Positions 8,303 through 14,739 of a DNA stretch of 33,358 nt are shown piece by piece. Under the pieces are notes generated by a model that did no database searches, was not told the origin of the DNA, and was given only the letters and a program-made list of their open reading frames with translations. This DNA is from a virus. Location of the stretch: the IMG/VR virus record IMGVR_UViG_3300023284_001731, positions 1-33,358 of that record; one strand, given 5' to 3'. Positions within the stretch are counted from its first letter, which is position 1. Each line of letters starts with the position of its first letter. The translations under genes were made by a program, and so were the position numbers.

Positions 8303-8930
8303 TTGAATTATTTTTTATTTCGAAAAATCCTTTATATGAATTTGCAATACTTTGTTCAATAATTTTTATGCCCAAATCTTGATTTCCATTTGATAAATCG
8401 GCGAGTCTTTTCAGGGCTCCTTGTTCAGACAGCACACCCTTATATCGGAAATTGTGTTGTTCTTTCCGGAACTTTTTCCAAAGGATCCAGGCTTGCATGA
8501 AAACCTCAGTATCCCAAGGAAAAATTAATTCCGGCTTTTTTTCTTTTTCAATTTCATCTATAACTCTATTTTCAATTTCATTTTCATTTTCTAAAGGCAA
8601 TGCCGCGGCATCTGCCCCGGCTTCGCCGCGCCTCTTTTTCCATCCATCAATTGCCCTTTGTCTTTGCTTTTCTGTATGCGATGACCTCTTTTCCCTTTCA
8701 ACTTCAAGTCTTTCATTAAAAAAACGTCCTTTTTCATCTTTTACAAATTTTGCCATGACGTCTGCCGTGGCATTCGGCGCGGCAATTGCTACGGCTTTGG
8801 CTGGCAGATGTCCTTTCTGATGCTGGAGACATAACAATGTAATATATTGCCCTCGTTCTTCCATTGTCAGATCAGACACACCCATCATAAAATCAGAACT
8901 ATAGAATAAAAATGCAGGGTCTTTAGCCAT
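8211..8930 (-). CDS. DUF1376-type replication initiation protein
   Basis: The N-terminus has the family signature DPAFLFYSSDFMMGVSDLTM, then EERGQYITLLCLQHQKGHLP. This is the winged-helix-like module of DUF1376/YdaU proteins that often replaces lambda O in phages. A basic linker and an acidic stretch (about 85-130) follow. The C-terminal domain (EVFMQAWILWKKFRKEQHNF onward, about 142-239) is helical and typical of the second half of such proteins. It probably opens the origin or recruits the host helicase; no phage polymerase or helicase is seen. Confidence 0.8.
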   Translation of the reverse strand: MAKDPAFLFYSSDFMMGVSDLTMEERGQYITLLCLQHQKGHLPAKAVAIAAPNATADVMAKFVKDEKGRFFNERLEVEREKRSSHTEKQRQRAIDGWKKRRGEAGADAAALPLENENEIENRVIDEIEKEKKPELIFPWDTEVFMQAWILWKKFRKEQHNFRYKGVLSEQGALKRLADLSNGNQDLGIKIIEQSIANSYKGFFEIKNNSNVTGINQYQQDFAKELAAKILRDAAGGSQD

Positions 8931-8967
8931 ATTCGGTAAATATTCTTTTACAGTTTTGCTAAAAAAA

Positions 8968-9135
8968 TTATCCCTGAATTTGCAAATTACAAAGTCGTTT
9001 TATCTCCTTTTCTACTAATTCTGGCATTGATCTTTCTTTGCTAAGCATTAAAGAAAGGTACGATTCGCTAATATTTAGCTTATTCGCCAAGTATTTTTTC
9101 TTTAAACCAGATTGATCGATTAATGTTTTTAACAT
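8968..9135 (-). CDS. Tiny Cro/CI-like HTH protein, 55 aa
   Basis: Translated by hand from ATG 9135 to TAA 8968: MLKTLIDQSGLKKKYLANKL, then NISESYLSLMLSKERSMPEL and a short helical tail. This is a helix-turn-helix in Cro/XRE style: the turn lies at LANKLNISESYLSLML, with a recognition helix starting near SESYL. It has almost nothing besides the HTH, so it probably dimerises through its tail. It sits just upstream of the DUF1376 gene in the same operon and is the best candidate in view for a protein binding the palindromes at 15898 and 14724. That link is inference. Confidence 0.7.
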   Translation of the reverse strand: MLKTLIDQSGLKKKYLANKLNISESYLSLMLSKERSMPELVEKEIKRLCNLQIQG

Positions 9136-9176
9136 ATCTTAAATGTAAATTTTTATTTTCAGAATTCCTATCCCTG

Positions 9177-9518
9177 CTAAAGTTTAAATTCCGACTGATC
9201 TGTAATCTGCAGTCCTCTAGCTGGATGATAGTGTATTGCGCATTTGTATTCGTCAGCAAGCTTGTAGAATTTTTGTAGGAACTCCTTATGTCGAGCATCT
9301 TTAGTGTTGTTATTTAATTCAATTCTTTGACCTTCTACACTTGCCCTTTGAAGTCCAATATCAATACCGCATTTAACTCCATTGTCCCAATTTTCTTGTA
9401 ATTCAGATTTGGAATATCGAAGTGTTAAATTGAACCGACTAAACCATGTCTTTTTCCTGAAAAGGGGGCCAATAAAAGGAGATATCTCCTGAAATATTTT
9501 TTCTATTCTTAAATCCAT
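9177..9518 (-). CDS. Hypothetical protein, 113 aa
   Basis: Begins MDLRIEKIFQEISPFIG and ends with LADEYKCAIHYHPARGLQIT and a short tail. Helical and mixed-charge, with no recognised motif. It lies between the PD-(D/E)XK nuclease gene and the small HTH gene, with 15- and 41-base gaps. It is probably part of the early operon; function unknown. Confidence 0.55.
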   Translation of the reverse strand: MDLRIEKIFQEISPFIGPLFRKKTWFSRFNLTLRYSKSELQENWDNGVKCGIDIGLQRASVEGQRIELNNNTKDARHKEFLQKFYKLADEYKCAIHYHPARGLQITDQSEFKL

Positions 9519-9533
9519 AATTTTATGATTTGA

Positions 9534-10025
9534 TTAAAATATTTTGACCTGTTGAATGCTCAGGGAGTTTATCACAGACCTCCTTATTTTTTTGTCTTCG
9601 TCTGATCTTCCGGTCACATATCTTGCATAAACCGCCTCAGTCAATTCACTTTTCGAGTGATTCCAAAGAAACAAACCAATACCATATTTGGCGAAAAGTC
9701 TCACAAAAGCACTTGAAATGTACGCTCTATGATCAAGGGCAATGCAACTATAATCAGCCCAAATCAAATGATCCTTGGCTTGTTCAAAGACCTTTCGTAC
9801 TCCTGTTAATTTGCATTCGATATTGTAAAATGTACCTCCCAACCTGAAAATTATGTCACTCCTTCGACCTATTTCTTTGATTGTTGTTTCTCTAAATGTT
9901 TCCACCGGAGGCTTGTAATTTAACCCGCGAGCAAAATCATAATGAAGCAAGTACTCACAAATTTGTCTTTGCATTTCATCCTCACTTGGTGCGCTTATGT
10001 TGTTGGCTTTATGTAGGAGGGGCAT
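9534..10025 (-). CDS. PD-(D/E)XK superfamily nuclease, 163 aa
   Basis: Shows a nuclease core: RRSDIIF with D57, then the beta strand YNIECK with E70 and K72, matching D-(x)12-ExK. The following helix and strand (FEQAKDHLIWADYSCIAL, about 80-97) match the QAK...ADY.C/V.AL pattern of repair and Holliday-junction-like members. An upstream acidic residue (E51) could complete the site. It overlaps the next HTH gene by one base. It may resolve recombination intermediates or degrade host DNA; the substrate is not visible from sequence. Confidence 0.65.
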   Translation of the reverse strand: MPLLHKANNISAPSEDEMQRQICEYLLHYDFARGLNYKPPVETFRETTIKEIGRRSDIIFRLGGTFYNIECKLTGVRKVFEQAKDHLIWADYSCIALDHRAYISSAFVRLFAKYGIGLFLWNHSKSELTEAVYARYVTGRSDEDKKIRRSVINSLSIQQVKIF

Positions 10026-10285
10026 TAATCGTTGCTAAAGAAGGTATATCTGGGCCTTTGTGGATTGCCAGATCTGTTGCAAGAATACCCGGCCAGGTGT
10101 GATTTTTCATACTCCCCAATCTTTATATTCACCGCAGTTAGTGTCATTTCACCATTCATCACCTCAATTTTATATTCAGATTCCAGCGCACTCAATTTTT
10201 TTCCTCGATTTGTGATCGTTCGCTCAGTCACGCCCAATATTTCGGCGAGTTCTTTGGCTGTTTTTACTATCGTTTTCATCTTCAT
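10025..10285 (-). CDS. HTH DNA-binding protein, 86 aa
   Basis: The N-terminal 30 residues hold a helix-turn-helix (AKELAEILGVTERTITNRGK, about 10-29) like those of MerR-type excisionases and phage replication regulators. The rest contains YKIEVMNGEMTLTAVNI, a probable beta wing, then a basic tail. It is tightly linked: its stop overlaps the nuclease start by one base and its start overlaps the upstream stop by four. An early regulator or excisionase-like role is possible. Confidence 0.6.
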   Translation of the reverse strand: MKMKTIVKTAKELAEILGVTERTITNRGKKLSALESEYKIEVMNGEMTLTAVNIKIGEYEKSHLAGYSCNRSGNPQRPRYTFFSND

Positions 10286-10533
10286 GCTGGAAATAGTTTT
10301 AAATATGGCTCTAGTTCCTCAATAAAATGAATCCATTTATGAGTAACAACTTTGTGTTTTCCGTTGGTCATGCCAGCAAATCCAATCAATAATGAATCGT
10401 TCCACTCTTGTTCATTGCTGAAAAGGCAGAGACCATTTCTAACATAATACCTAAGATTTATATCTTCAAAGACACTATCTTGTAGCTGCCTAAAGCCCTG
10501 CTTGAATAAATATTTTTCACTTAATTCTTTCAT
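10282..10533 (-). CDS. Hypothetical protein, 83 aa
   Basis: Begins MKELSEKYLFKQGFRQLQDS. Its ATG overlaps the TGA of the tiny membrane gene upstream (ATATGA), and its stop overlaps the HTH gene start, so translation looks coupled on both sides. The middle LIGFAGMTNGKHKVVTHKW is followed by an acidic helix. No recognised domain. Confidence 0.6.
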   Translation of the reverse strand: MKELSEKYLFKQGFRQLQDSVFEDINLRYYVRNGLCLFSNEQEWNDSLLIGFAGMTNGKHKVVTHKWIHFIEELEPYLKLFPA

Positions 10534-10601
10534 ATTACTATATCAATTATTATGAGGAACAAAGCCAAAACAAAAAGTATCATTAATATATATCTAAGCA
10601 T
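10530..10601 (-). CDS. Tiny membrane peptide, 23 aa
   Basis: ATG 10601 to TGA 10530 encodes MLRYILMILFVLALFLIIID plus three residues, almost entirely one membrane helix. The ATG lies inside the upstream 38-aa gene and the TGA overlaps the 83-aa gene start. The exact tiling argues it is real, though a 23-codon frame cannot be proven by eye. Confidence 0.4.
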   Translation of the reverse strand: MLRYILMILFVLALFLIIIDIVI

Positions 10602-10699
10602 GATTTACTACATTGAATAACAGCGTACATCCAGAATAGAAATAAAGATATCCATCCTAATACTGTTAATGTTTTCTTATTAAATAGCTCCTTACTCAT
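10583..10699 (-). CDS. Tiny membrane protein, 38 aa
   Basis: ATG 10699 to TAA 10583 encodes MSKELFNKKTLTVLGWISLF, then LFWMYAVIQCSKSCLDIY. It is basic at the N-terminus and hydrophobic at about residues 11-28, a single membrane span. It overlaps the 23-aa membrane peptide gene by 19 bases. It could be a membrane-active early protein; no function assigned. Confidence 0.45.
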   Translation of the reverse strand: MSKELFNKKTLTVLGWISLFLFWMYAVIQCSKSCLDIY

Positions 10700-10704
10700 A
10701 GTAG

Positions 10705-10933
10705 TTAGTCAATTAGAGATTTCTCACAGAGAACACATTTATTAGTAAATTGATGTATTGTTTTTCTCTCACAATTAGGGCAATATTTAGCTCTGATTCC
10801 TGCCTGTTCTTCGGCGGTACAACAATTATTAAACCTCTCCTCTAATAGTTCTATATAATGATCAGTAGTAGATTTTCTGCTCTCCGCTTGCCCTGACTTT
10901 TGCATCTAACCAACATTTTTCGCAGCTACTCAT
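10705..10933 (-). pseudogene. Zinc-finger-like small gene split by an apparent +1 frameshift
   Basis: Two frames together look like one protein. ATG 10933 opens MSSCEKCWLDAK and continues only to a stop at 10862. The adjacent +1 frame continues through SRKSTTDHYIELLEERFNNC, then CTAEEQAG and two more CxxC pairs (CPNC, CVLC), to 10705. Joined at the AAAA run near 10897-10900, the product would be about 75 aa. From memory, Bacteroidetes phages carry small proteins with CEKCW-D-A followed by ELLEERK-NPCTPEEQAG, which supports one ancestral gene. One extra A would explain the break; a sequencing error is equally possible. Confidence 0.6.
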
Positions 10934-10952
10934 ATTTATCTTTCATTTTGGT

Positions 10953-11091
10953 TTAGTCGTTGTTCGCTCTGAAATATCCTGGCTTGTTAGGTAATAATAG
11001 TATGGCGGCTGCAATGGCCAAAATCCTCTGCGTACCTCTTCCACCCTTTCAGCTTCTTTATCTCCTCCTCTTTGGCCTTGGAGTTTTCCAA
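10953..11091 (-). other. Degenerate small ORF with a damaged repeat-type start
   Basis: The copy of the repeated leader here reads AAGTAACTATTGG where intact copies read AAGTAACTATGG, so the ATG is lost by an apparent T insertion. A TTG at 11091 opens ENSKAKEEEIKKLKGWKRYA and ends at 10987. Another frame downstream encodes RILAIAAAILLLPNKPGYF, a membrane helix, ending at 10953. The two may be halves of one small membrane gene broken by an indel. No intact ATG gene is visible between 10934 and 11094. Confidence 0.4.
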
Positions 11092-11094
11092 TAG

Positions 11095-11331
11095 TTACTT
11101 AGATATTTTTAATTTTGAATGTGGTCTATAACAGTGTTCAACTCTGCACCAAAAAGACTTATCTTCATTTAGGGGTTTATCAAAAGGCTCCAATCTCATA
11201 AGCTGCTCTTCAAAATCAACAGCTAAGAGCATACAGGATTCTCCCTCGTATGCTTCTGGATGTCGATCAGGTATGTAAATTATCTCTTCAAATGGCTTCC
11301 AGCGCTTTTTATTAAAAAGTTTTACTTCCAT
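11095..11331 (-). CDS. Hypothetical protein, 78 aa
   Basis: Begins MEVKLFNKKRWKPFEEIIYI with a start in the repeated leader (GGCACTAAGTAACTATGG). The middle (MLLAVDFEEQLMRLEPFD) and the WCRVEHCYRP segment suggest a small beta protein with two cysteines. It belongs to the cluster of small early genes with duplicated start regions. Function unknown. Confidence 0.55.
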   Translation of the reverse strand: MEVKLFNKKRWKPFEEIIYIPDRHPEAYEGESCMLLAVDFEEQLMRLEPFDKPLNEDKSFWCRVEHCYRPHSKLKISK

Positions 11332-11351
11332 AGTTACTTAGTGCCGGAGGC
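11327..11351 (-). repeat. Repeated gene-junction leader, copy a
   Basis: Reads GCCTCCGGCACTAAGTAACT, then ATGG, on the minus strand, spanning the end of one small gene and the start of the next. Near-identical copies lie at 12108-12131 and 12389-12414. Weaker copies precede ATGs at 11819, 11662, 11091 (ATTGG variant), 6552 and 6124. It probably spreads a translation-initiation region; a regulatory role is possible. Confidence 0.7.
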
Positions 11352-11662
11352 TAATTTAAAAGTTCAAGCAATTCCATTATCCTTAGAAATACATCTTGAT
11401 CATCCAAATTTGTATTGATTTTATCTTTTGTCAAGCTGAAAAATTCTCTGTATAATTTTAATGCTTCCTCTGCCTCATCTGCCCGAATCTTTAGAGTACC
11501 CCTTCTCTTTCTTAAAAAAGCGATATCACCCTCAAACGACACAATCTTTACCTCTTTAGCTTTGAGTTGGGATTTAAGGGCTTGATATTCTTTCCGATTA
11601 ACAACAATATTATTTTCATCTAATATGGGTATCGTTCCCTTTTCGCTTAGTTTCTTTTCCAT
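11351..11662 (-). CDS. Small coiled-coil protein built from duplicated ends, 103 aa
   Basis: I start it at ATG 11662 (MEKKLSEKGTIPILDENNIV), not the longer frame upstream, because that ATG sits in the repeated leader and the upstream part is taken by another small gene. The N-terminus matches the 87-aa gene (MEKKLSEKGC). The C-terminus YREFFSLTKDKINTNLDDQD, then a LELL-rich end, matches the 91-aa gene at 12119. The middle is a coiled coil. It looks like a mosaic of two neighbours. Function unknown. Confidence 0.65.
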   Translation of the reverse strand: MEKKLSEKGTIPILDENNIVVNRKEYQALKSQLKAKEVKIVSFEGDIAFLRKRRGTLKIRADEAEEALKLYREFFSLTKDKINTNLDDQDVFLRIMELLELLN

Positions 11663-11669
11663 AGTTACT

Positions 11670-11819
11670 TTATTTAATCCCACCCCATACATCCACAGTA
11701 GTACTCCTTCTTGTCTTCCTTGCTTGTGTTCTATCAAAAGAGCTTTGCTTTTTGGATAATTTGTATTTCTGGGCATATTTCCAAACTTCGTAAGCATTCA
11801 TTTTATGTTTCTTTTCCAT
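11670..11819 (-). CDS. Small basic protein, 49 aa
   Basis: ATG 11819 to TAA 11670 encodes MEKKHKMNAYEVWKYAQKYK, then a Lys/Arg/Ser-rich tail ending WGGIK. The start carries the leader repeat (AAGTAACCATGGAAAAGAAA), and the next gene's leader follows its stop. The repeated leader on both sides supports it as a real gene. Function unknown. Confidence 0.5.
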   Translation of the reverse strand: MEKKHKMNAYEVWKYAQKYKLSKKQSSFDRTQARKTRRSTTVDVWGGIK

Positions 11820-11848
11820 GGTTACTTATTGCCTGAAGGCTTCTAAAT

Positions 11849-12112
11849 TTATCGTTTTATCTTTTTCTTTAATTTACTTGGTAGCCGTAGGAATAATTTA
11901 AGTATCCAATATATGCCACCAGAACCCCCTTTAGGACCTCCAGGACGAGGCTCCATTTCCTTCCTCAGCCTCTCATTCTCGGATTCCACGGCATCGTACT
12001 TTTTGCTTAATGAGTCGGGGTAGAACACGCAATCAGGATGGTGCCTTATTTCTCCACCTGTAAACGCTTTACATCCAGCGACACAACCTTTTTCGCTTAG
12101 TTTCTTTTCCAT
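11849..12112 (-). CDS. Cys/His-containing small protein, 87 aa
   Basis: Begins MEKKLSEKGCVAGCKAFTGG, continues EIRHHPDCVFYPDSLSKKYD, then an acidic coiled coil and a basic C-terminus ending KLKKKIKR. The C...GCKAFTGGEIRHH.DC.FYP.S arrangement is, from memory, common in small Bacteroidetes phage proteins and could bind a metal. It starts in leader copy b. Exact function unknown. Confidence 0.65.
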   Translation of the reverse strand: MEKKLSEKGCVAGCKAFTGGEIRHHPDCVFYPDSLSKKYDAVESENERLRKEMEPRPGGPKGGSGGIYWILKLFLRLPSKLKKKIKR

Positions 12113-12131
12113 AATTACTTAGTGCCGGAGG
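12108..12131 (-). repeat. Repeated gene-junction leader, copy b
   Basis: Reads CTCCGGCACTAAGTAATTAT followed by GG on the minus strand. Here CTC CGG CAC TAA also encodes the last residues of the upstream gene, so the repeat straddles a coding end and the next start. Confidence 0.7.
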
Positions 12132-12394
12132 AGTTCGATTAAATCCATTATCCTTATAAACTCATCTTGGTTCTCAATATCAGTATTGATTTTATCTTTT
12201 GTTAGACTGAAAAATTCTCTATACAGTTTTGATTTACCCACCTTTTTCAGATAATTCTTATGCCATTTATTACGCCCTCTTCGATACATTTCAACGTCAT
12301 TTTCGAGGGCTTGAGCTCTTTGAATCACATACTCTGGACTTAATGGCTGTAATTCCGGGTCTTTCAATTCAATGCTTAGTAATTCTTCTTCCAT
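12119..12394 (-). CDS. Small helical protein, 91 aa
   Basis: Started at ATG 12394 (MEEELLSIELKDPELQPLSP), which lies in leader copy c; a GTG six bases upstream is less likely. The C-terminus YREFFSLTKDKINTDIENQD is shared with the gene at 11351. The middle is rich in Arg, Asn and Lys. A duplicated C-terminal module with a different N-terminal part suggests recombination between the small genes. Function unknown. Confidence 0.6.
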   Translation of the reverse strand: MEEELLSIELKDPELQPLSPEYVIQRAQALENDVEMYRRGRNKWHKNYLKKVGKSKLYREFFSLTKDKINTDIENQDEFIRIMDLIELLRH

Positions 12395-12414
12395 AGTCAC
12401 TTAGTGCCGGAGGC
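12389..12414 (-). repeat. Repeated gene-junction leader, copy c
   Basis: Reads GCCTCCGGCACTAAGTGACT, then ATGG, between the YqaJ gene end and the 91-aa gene start. It differs from copy a by a single base in the leader. Confidence 0.7.
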
Positions 12415-13028
12415 TAGTTAATTTTGTTCAAAATATCCTGTTTAAGTTTCAGGGCTTCATTAACACTGGAGTTAATTAATTCAAACCCATTTTCATCAGC
12501 TTCAATTAACACCGCATGCATTCTTTTTGATCCTGTAAATCTTGGATCATAGCTAACGAAATGCCATTTTTTAAGACCAGAACACCACATACTAAACATA
12601 ACTTGCCAGTAATATTCACTTTTTAACTCTTTCAGATCCAGCGCATTTTTGATTGTTAAATACTTCACATGATTACCAGGATTATAGGGGCATTTTATTT
12701 CAAGGCCCAATCCAAGAGTTTCAACCATTCCATCGGGACTAAAACCACATTCAAAATTCTCGGGATGATGGATGAAGCCTTTTTGTTCCACCTCAACATC
12801 AAAAGCGAGTGAATAATATTCCCTGGCGTCGTCTTCCAATTCAGAACCCCATCGAATTGCAGCACTTGAAACCTCCTCTTGATCAACACCCATTTCCCCG
12901 CTCACAAGCTCATAAATATAGGTTTCACCTGTTTTACCTAATCTACGCGCACCCATGATTTTATGAGCGTTTGAGGCCGTTATTTTGCCTCTTCGGTCTA
13001 CATGCCACTCCCTAGAACCTTGCTCCAT
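12414..13028 (-). CDS. YqaJ-like viral recombinase/exonuclease, 204 aa
   Basis: Lambda-exonuclease-fold 5'-3' exonuclease that makes 3' single-strand ends for the annealing protein. From ATG 13028, the N-terminus EWHVDRRGKITASNAHKIMG carries the family's R-x-x-x-ITAS motif. WGSELEDDAREYY follows with E63/E65, then FSPDGMV with D99 and LEIKCPY with E110 and K112, the PD-(D/E)XK catalytic set. The TTG at 13067 would add 13 residues and a longer overlap, so I prefer the ATG. It overlaps the end of the 3'-5' exonuclease gene by 17 bases and works with RecT. Confidence 0.9.
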   Translation of the reverse strand: MEQGSREWHVDRRGKITASNAHKIMGARRLGKTGETYIYELVSGEMGVDQEEVSSAAIRWGSELEDDAREYYSLAFDVEVEQKGFIHHPENFECGFSPDGMVETLGLGLEIKCPYNPGNHVKYLTIKNALDLKELKSEYYWQVMFSMWCSGLKKWHFVSYDPRFTGSKRMHAVLIEADENGFELINSSVNEALKLKQDILNKIN

Positions 13029-13590
13029 CAACTTGAAATTTACCCATTTGAAAAAGTTTATAAACAATCATGGCCTCGTGAAAAGCATCATCAGCCCCCC
13101 GGTGTTTTTCAACATAATCTCCTACATTCGGGAAAAAGAAACTAAATGCCTCTTCAACTTTCGGCCACTTGTAACCCTTATTATACATTCCAGGTATTTT
13201 GCAAATGTTGGCAGATATCAACATCGGACATCCCAATTTCACGGGAAAATTAATCCCCCTATCTTCAAGAAATCCGAAATCAAAAACGTTGCTAAAGGCT
13301 GTTGCACCCAGCGGATATCGGTTGATAACCCATTGAAATTTCTTCTTTACAAATTCAAAGGATGGGGCATTAATTATATCATCCGGAGTCAAATCACTGT
13401 TCTCAAAAATCCAAGCAAATGGATCGATAAATATTTCTTCTCTGCACAAAGAATTGAACACTTCCCTAATTTTTCCGCTATCCAAATCAAGATCAACGGC
13501 TCCGATCTCAACGATAGATCCACCTTTTTGTAAAAATCCAGTGGTTTCAATATCTAATATCAATATTTTATTTTGCATCTCCTTGGTCAT
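13012..13590 (-). CDS. DnaQ-like 3'-5' exonuclease
   Basis: DEDDh-type exonuclease. With the ATG at 13590, motif Exo I is ILDIETTG (D13, E15), Exo II is NVFDFGF, and Exo III is HRGADDAFHEA, with H and D four residues apart. The central GATAFSNVFDF stretch fits the fold. An ATG at 13578 (MQNKILILDI) is an equally possible start. It lies between RecT and YqaJ, so it may polish 3' ends or supply proofreading in recombination-dependent replication. Confidence 0.85.
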   Translation of the reverse strand: MTKEMQNKILILDIETTGFLQKGGSIVEIGAVDLDLDSGKIREVFNSLCREEIFIDPFAWIFENSDLTPDDIINAPSFEFVKKKFQWVINRYPLGATAFSNVFDFGFLEDRGINFPVKLGCPMLISANICKIPGMYNKGYKWPKVEEAFSFFFPNVGDYVEKHRGADDAFHEAMIVYKLFQMGKFQVDGARF

Positions 13591-14359
13591 TTTGTTCCCC
13601 TTCATTGAATAATTCACCGGCTGAACTTGCCGTTACCTCCTCGTGCTCATCGAAAGATTTAGCCTCCTGGTTGTCAGGAAACTCTATCTTATCACCCTCG
13701 AAATCTGAAACTATCCCCTGGTCTGACAATACCGCCTTTTGCATATCGATTGACAGAAAGCCATACTTGCTTAGTAAAAGCTTCAGAACTGTTTTTAATG
13801 CCATAGAATGAAAGTCTTTTTTCCAGCGCCCGTTAGCGTTTGAGAATGATTTTGAATAGGTTTTTCCGTGGGCTTCAATTTGCTCCTTGGTCATATACCA
13901 CATTTTTTCAAAGCCGTTTATCATGGCAAAATAAGCTACATAACCAATTACTGTCTCGGATGTTTTAGCCGCATAATCAAGCTCAACCATTCCAGTTAAT
14001 CTCTTAAAGCTTTTCAATTCACCCTCATAGATTTCACAGGCGTTGATTGTCTTATATTGGCCGGTCCTCATAGCAAGCTGTATAAAGCCCTTGTAGCCCA
14101 TTTGGAATTGAGCCTTACCAGAATAAGGAACGATGTAAGCAAAGCCCAAATTCGGGTTGATAGGCAGGTCCAATGTGGCGGCTACCGCGGCGCTCATTAT
14201 GATACTTTGTGGATCTGCCTTTGCTAGCAGGTCATTGCCATTAACGACATTGATTATTGAAGAAATAAAGCCCGGCGCTTTTTTGCCTAGCATTTCCTCG
14301 AATCGTTTCTTTATTGAAACGTCCGATAATTGCTTTTTTAAAACGGGTAAGTTGTCCAT
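13568..14359 (-). CDS. recT: RecT family single-strand annealing protein
   Basis: Anneals complementary single strands and drives recombination with the YqaJ exonuclease. The 263 residues contain the RecT core: LDLPINPNLGFAYIVPYSGK, then FQMGYKGFIQLAMRTGQYKT, and later TKEQIEAHGKTYSKSF and SMALKTVLKLLLSKYG. The C-terminus is acidic, as usual. It starts at ATG 14359, overlaps the exonuclease start by 23 bases and follows a small-gene cluster. Length and motifs are complete. Confidence 0.95.
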   Translation of the reverse strand: MDNLPVLKKQLSDVSIKKRFEEMLGKKAPGFISSIINVVNGNDLLAKADPQSIIMSAAVAATLDLPINPNLGFAYIVPYSGKAQFQMGYKGFIQLAMRTGQYKTINACEIYEGELKSFKRLTGMVELDYAAKTSETVIGYVAYFAMINGFEKMWYMTKEQIEAHGKTYSKSFSNANGRWKKDFHSMALKTVLKLLLSKYGFLSIDMQKAVLSDQGIVSDFEGDKIEFPDNQEAKSFDEHEEVTASSAGELFNEGEQNDQGDAK

Positions 14360-14401
14360 ATTTTATTTAAATTTTGGTATTAATTAGTTGTTTTTCGGTA
14401 G

Positions 14402-14686
14402 TTATAAATCACCATTTCTAAAAACAATAAATTCTAAATTTTGAATTTGTTGTGAGGCACCTTGATGCTTGACTAGAACCACAATCTTTTTTTTAAGTTT
14501 TGAAACCGCCTTCCCTTTATTTGTATATGCATAAGTGGTTTTTTGAAAAAAGGTTTCAGCAGTCCAAAATTCGATATAAGTGTTATTCACCTGATCTAAT
14601 GTTGGAAGAAACATGTTTTTCCTTACCGCAAAATCAACAGCATCATTCCAATTTAGTGGCACATCGTATATTATTCCTTTTTCCAA
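14402..14686 (-). CDS. Small protein with Lcl/DUF1566-like pattern, 94 aa
   Basis: Starts at TTG 14686, the only start in frame after the promoter-like box at 14707. The order NWNDAVDFA, FLPTLDQV, IEFWTAETF and later SKLKKKIVVLVKH resembles a short DUF1566/Lcl fold (DA.., LPT..E, FWTS.E, then a final strand), but it is compact and lacks the typical asparagine-rich turn. The early position argues against a virion role. Assignment tentative. Confidence 0.45.
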   Translation of the reverse strand: MEKGIIYDVPLNWNDAVDFAVRKNMFLPTLDQVNNTYIEFWTAETFFQKTTYAYTNKGKAVSKLKKKIVVLVKHQGASQQIQNLEFIVFRNGDL

Positions 14687-14706
14687 TTTCTTTAAATTTT
14701 GTTGAT

Positions 14707-14714
14707 CAAATATA
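14707..14714 (-). promoter_or_regulatory. Promoter-like -7 box TATATTTG before the RecT segment
   Basis: Minus-strand TATATTTG, matching TAnnTTTG. It lies 20 bases before the TTG of the 94-aa gene and heads the RecT-exonuclease-YqaJ segment. A near-palindrome (14724-14737) sits nine bases further upstream, the same layout as at 15883. Confidence 0.5.
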
Positions 14715-14723
14715 CATAAATGA

Positions 14724-14737
14724 TTCGATATAACGAA
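14724..14737. promoter_or_regulatory. Probable operator, near-palindrome TTCGATATAACGAA
   Basis: A 14-bp imperfect palindrome with one mismatched pair, sharing the TTCGATATA core of the perfect palindrome at 15898. Its centre is 20 bases from the centre of the TATATTTG box, versus 19 at the other site, so both could be bound by one regulator near the -33 region. Confidence 0.5.
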
Positions 14738-14739
14738 GG

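Noticed and set aside
11663-11797. Longer start for the coiled-coil gene ending at 11351
   Set aside because: The upstream extension overlaps the 49-aa gene in another frame and bypasses the repeated leader, so ATG 11662 is preferred.
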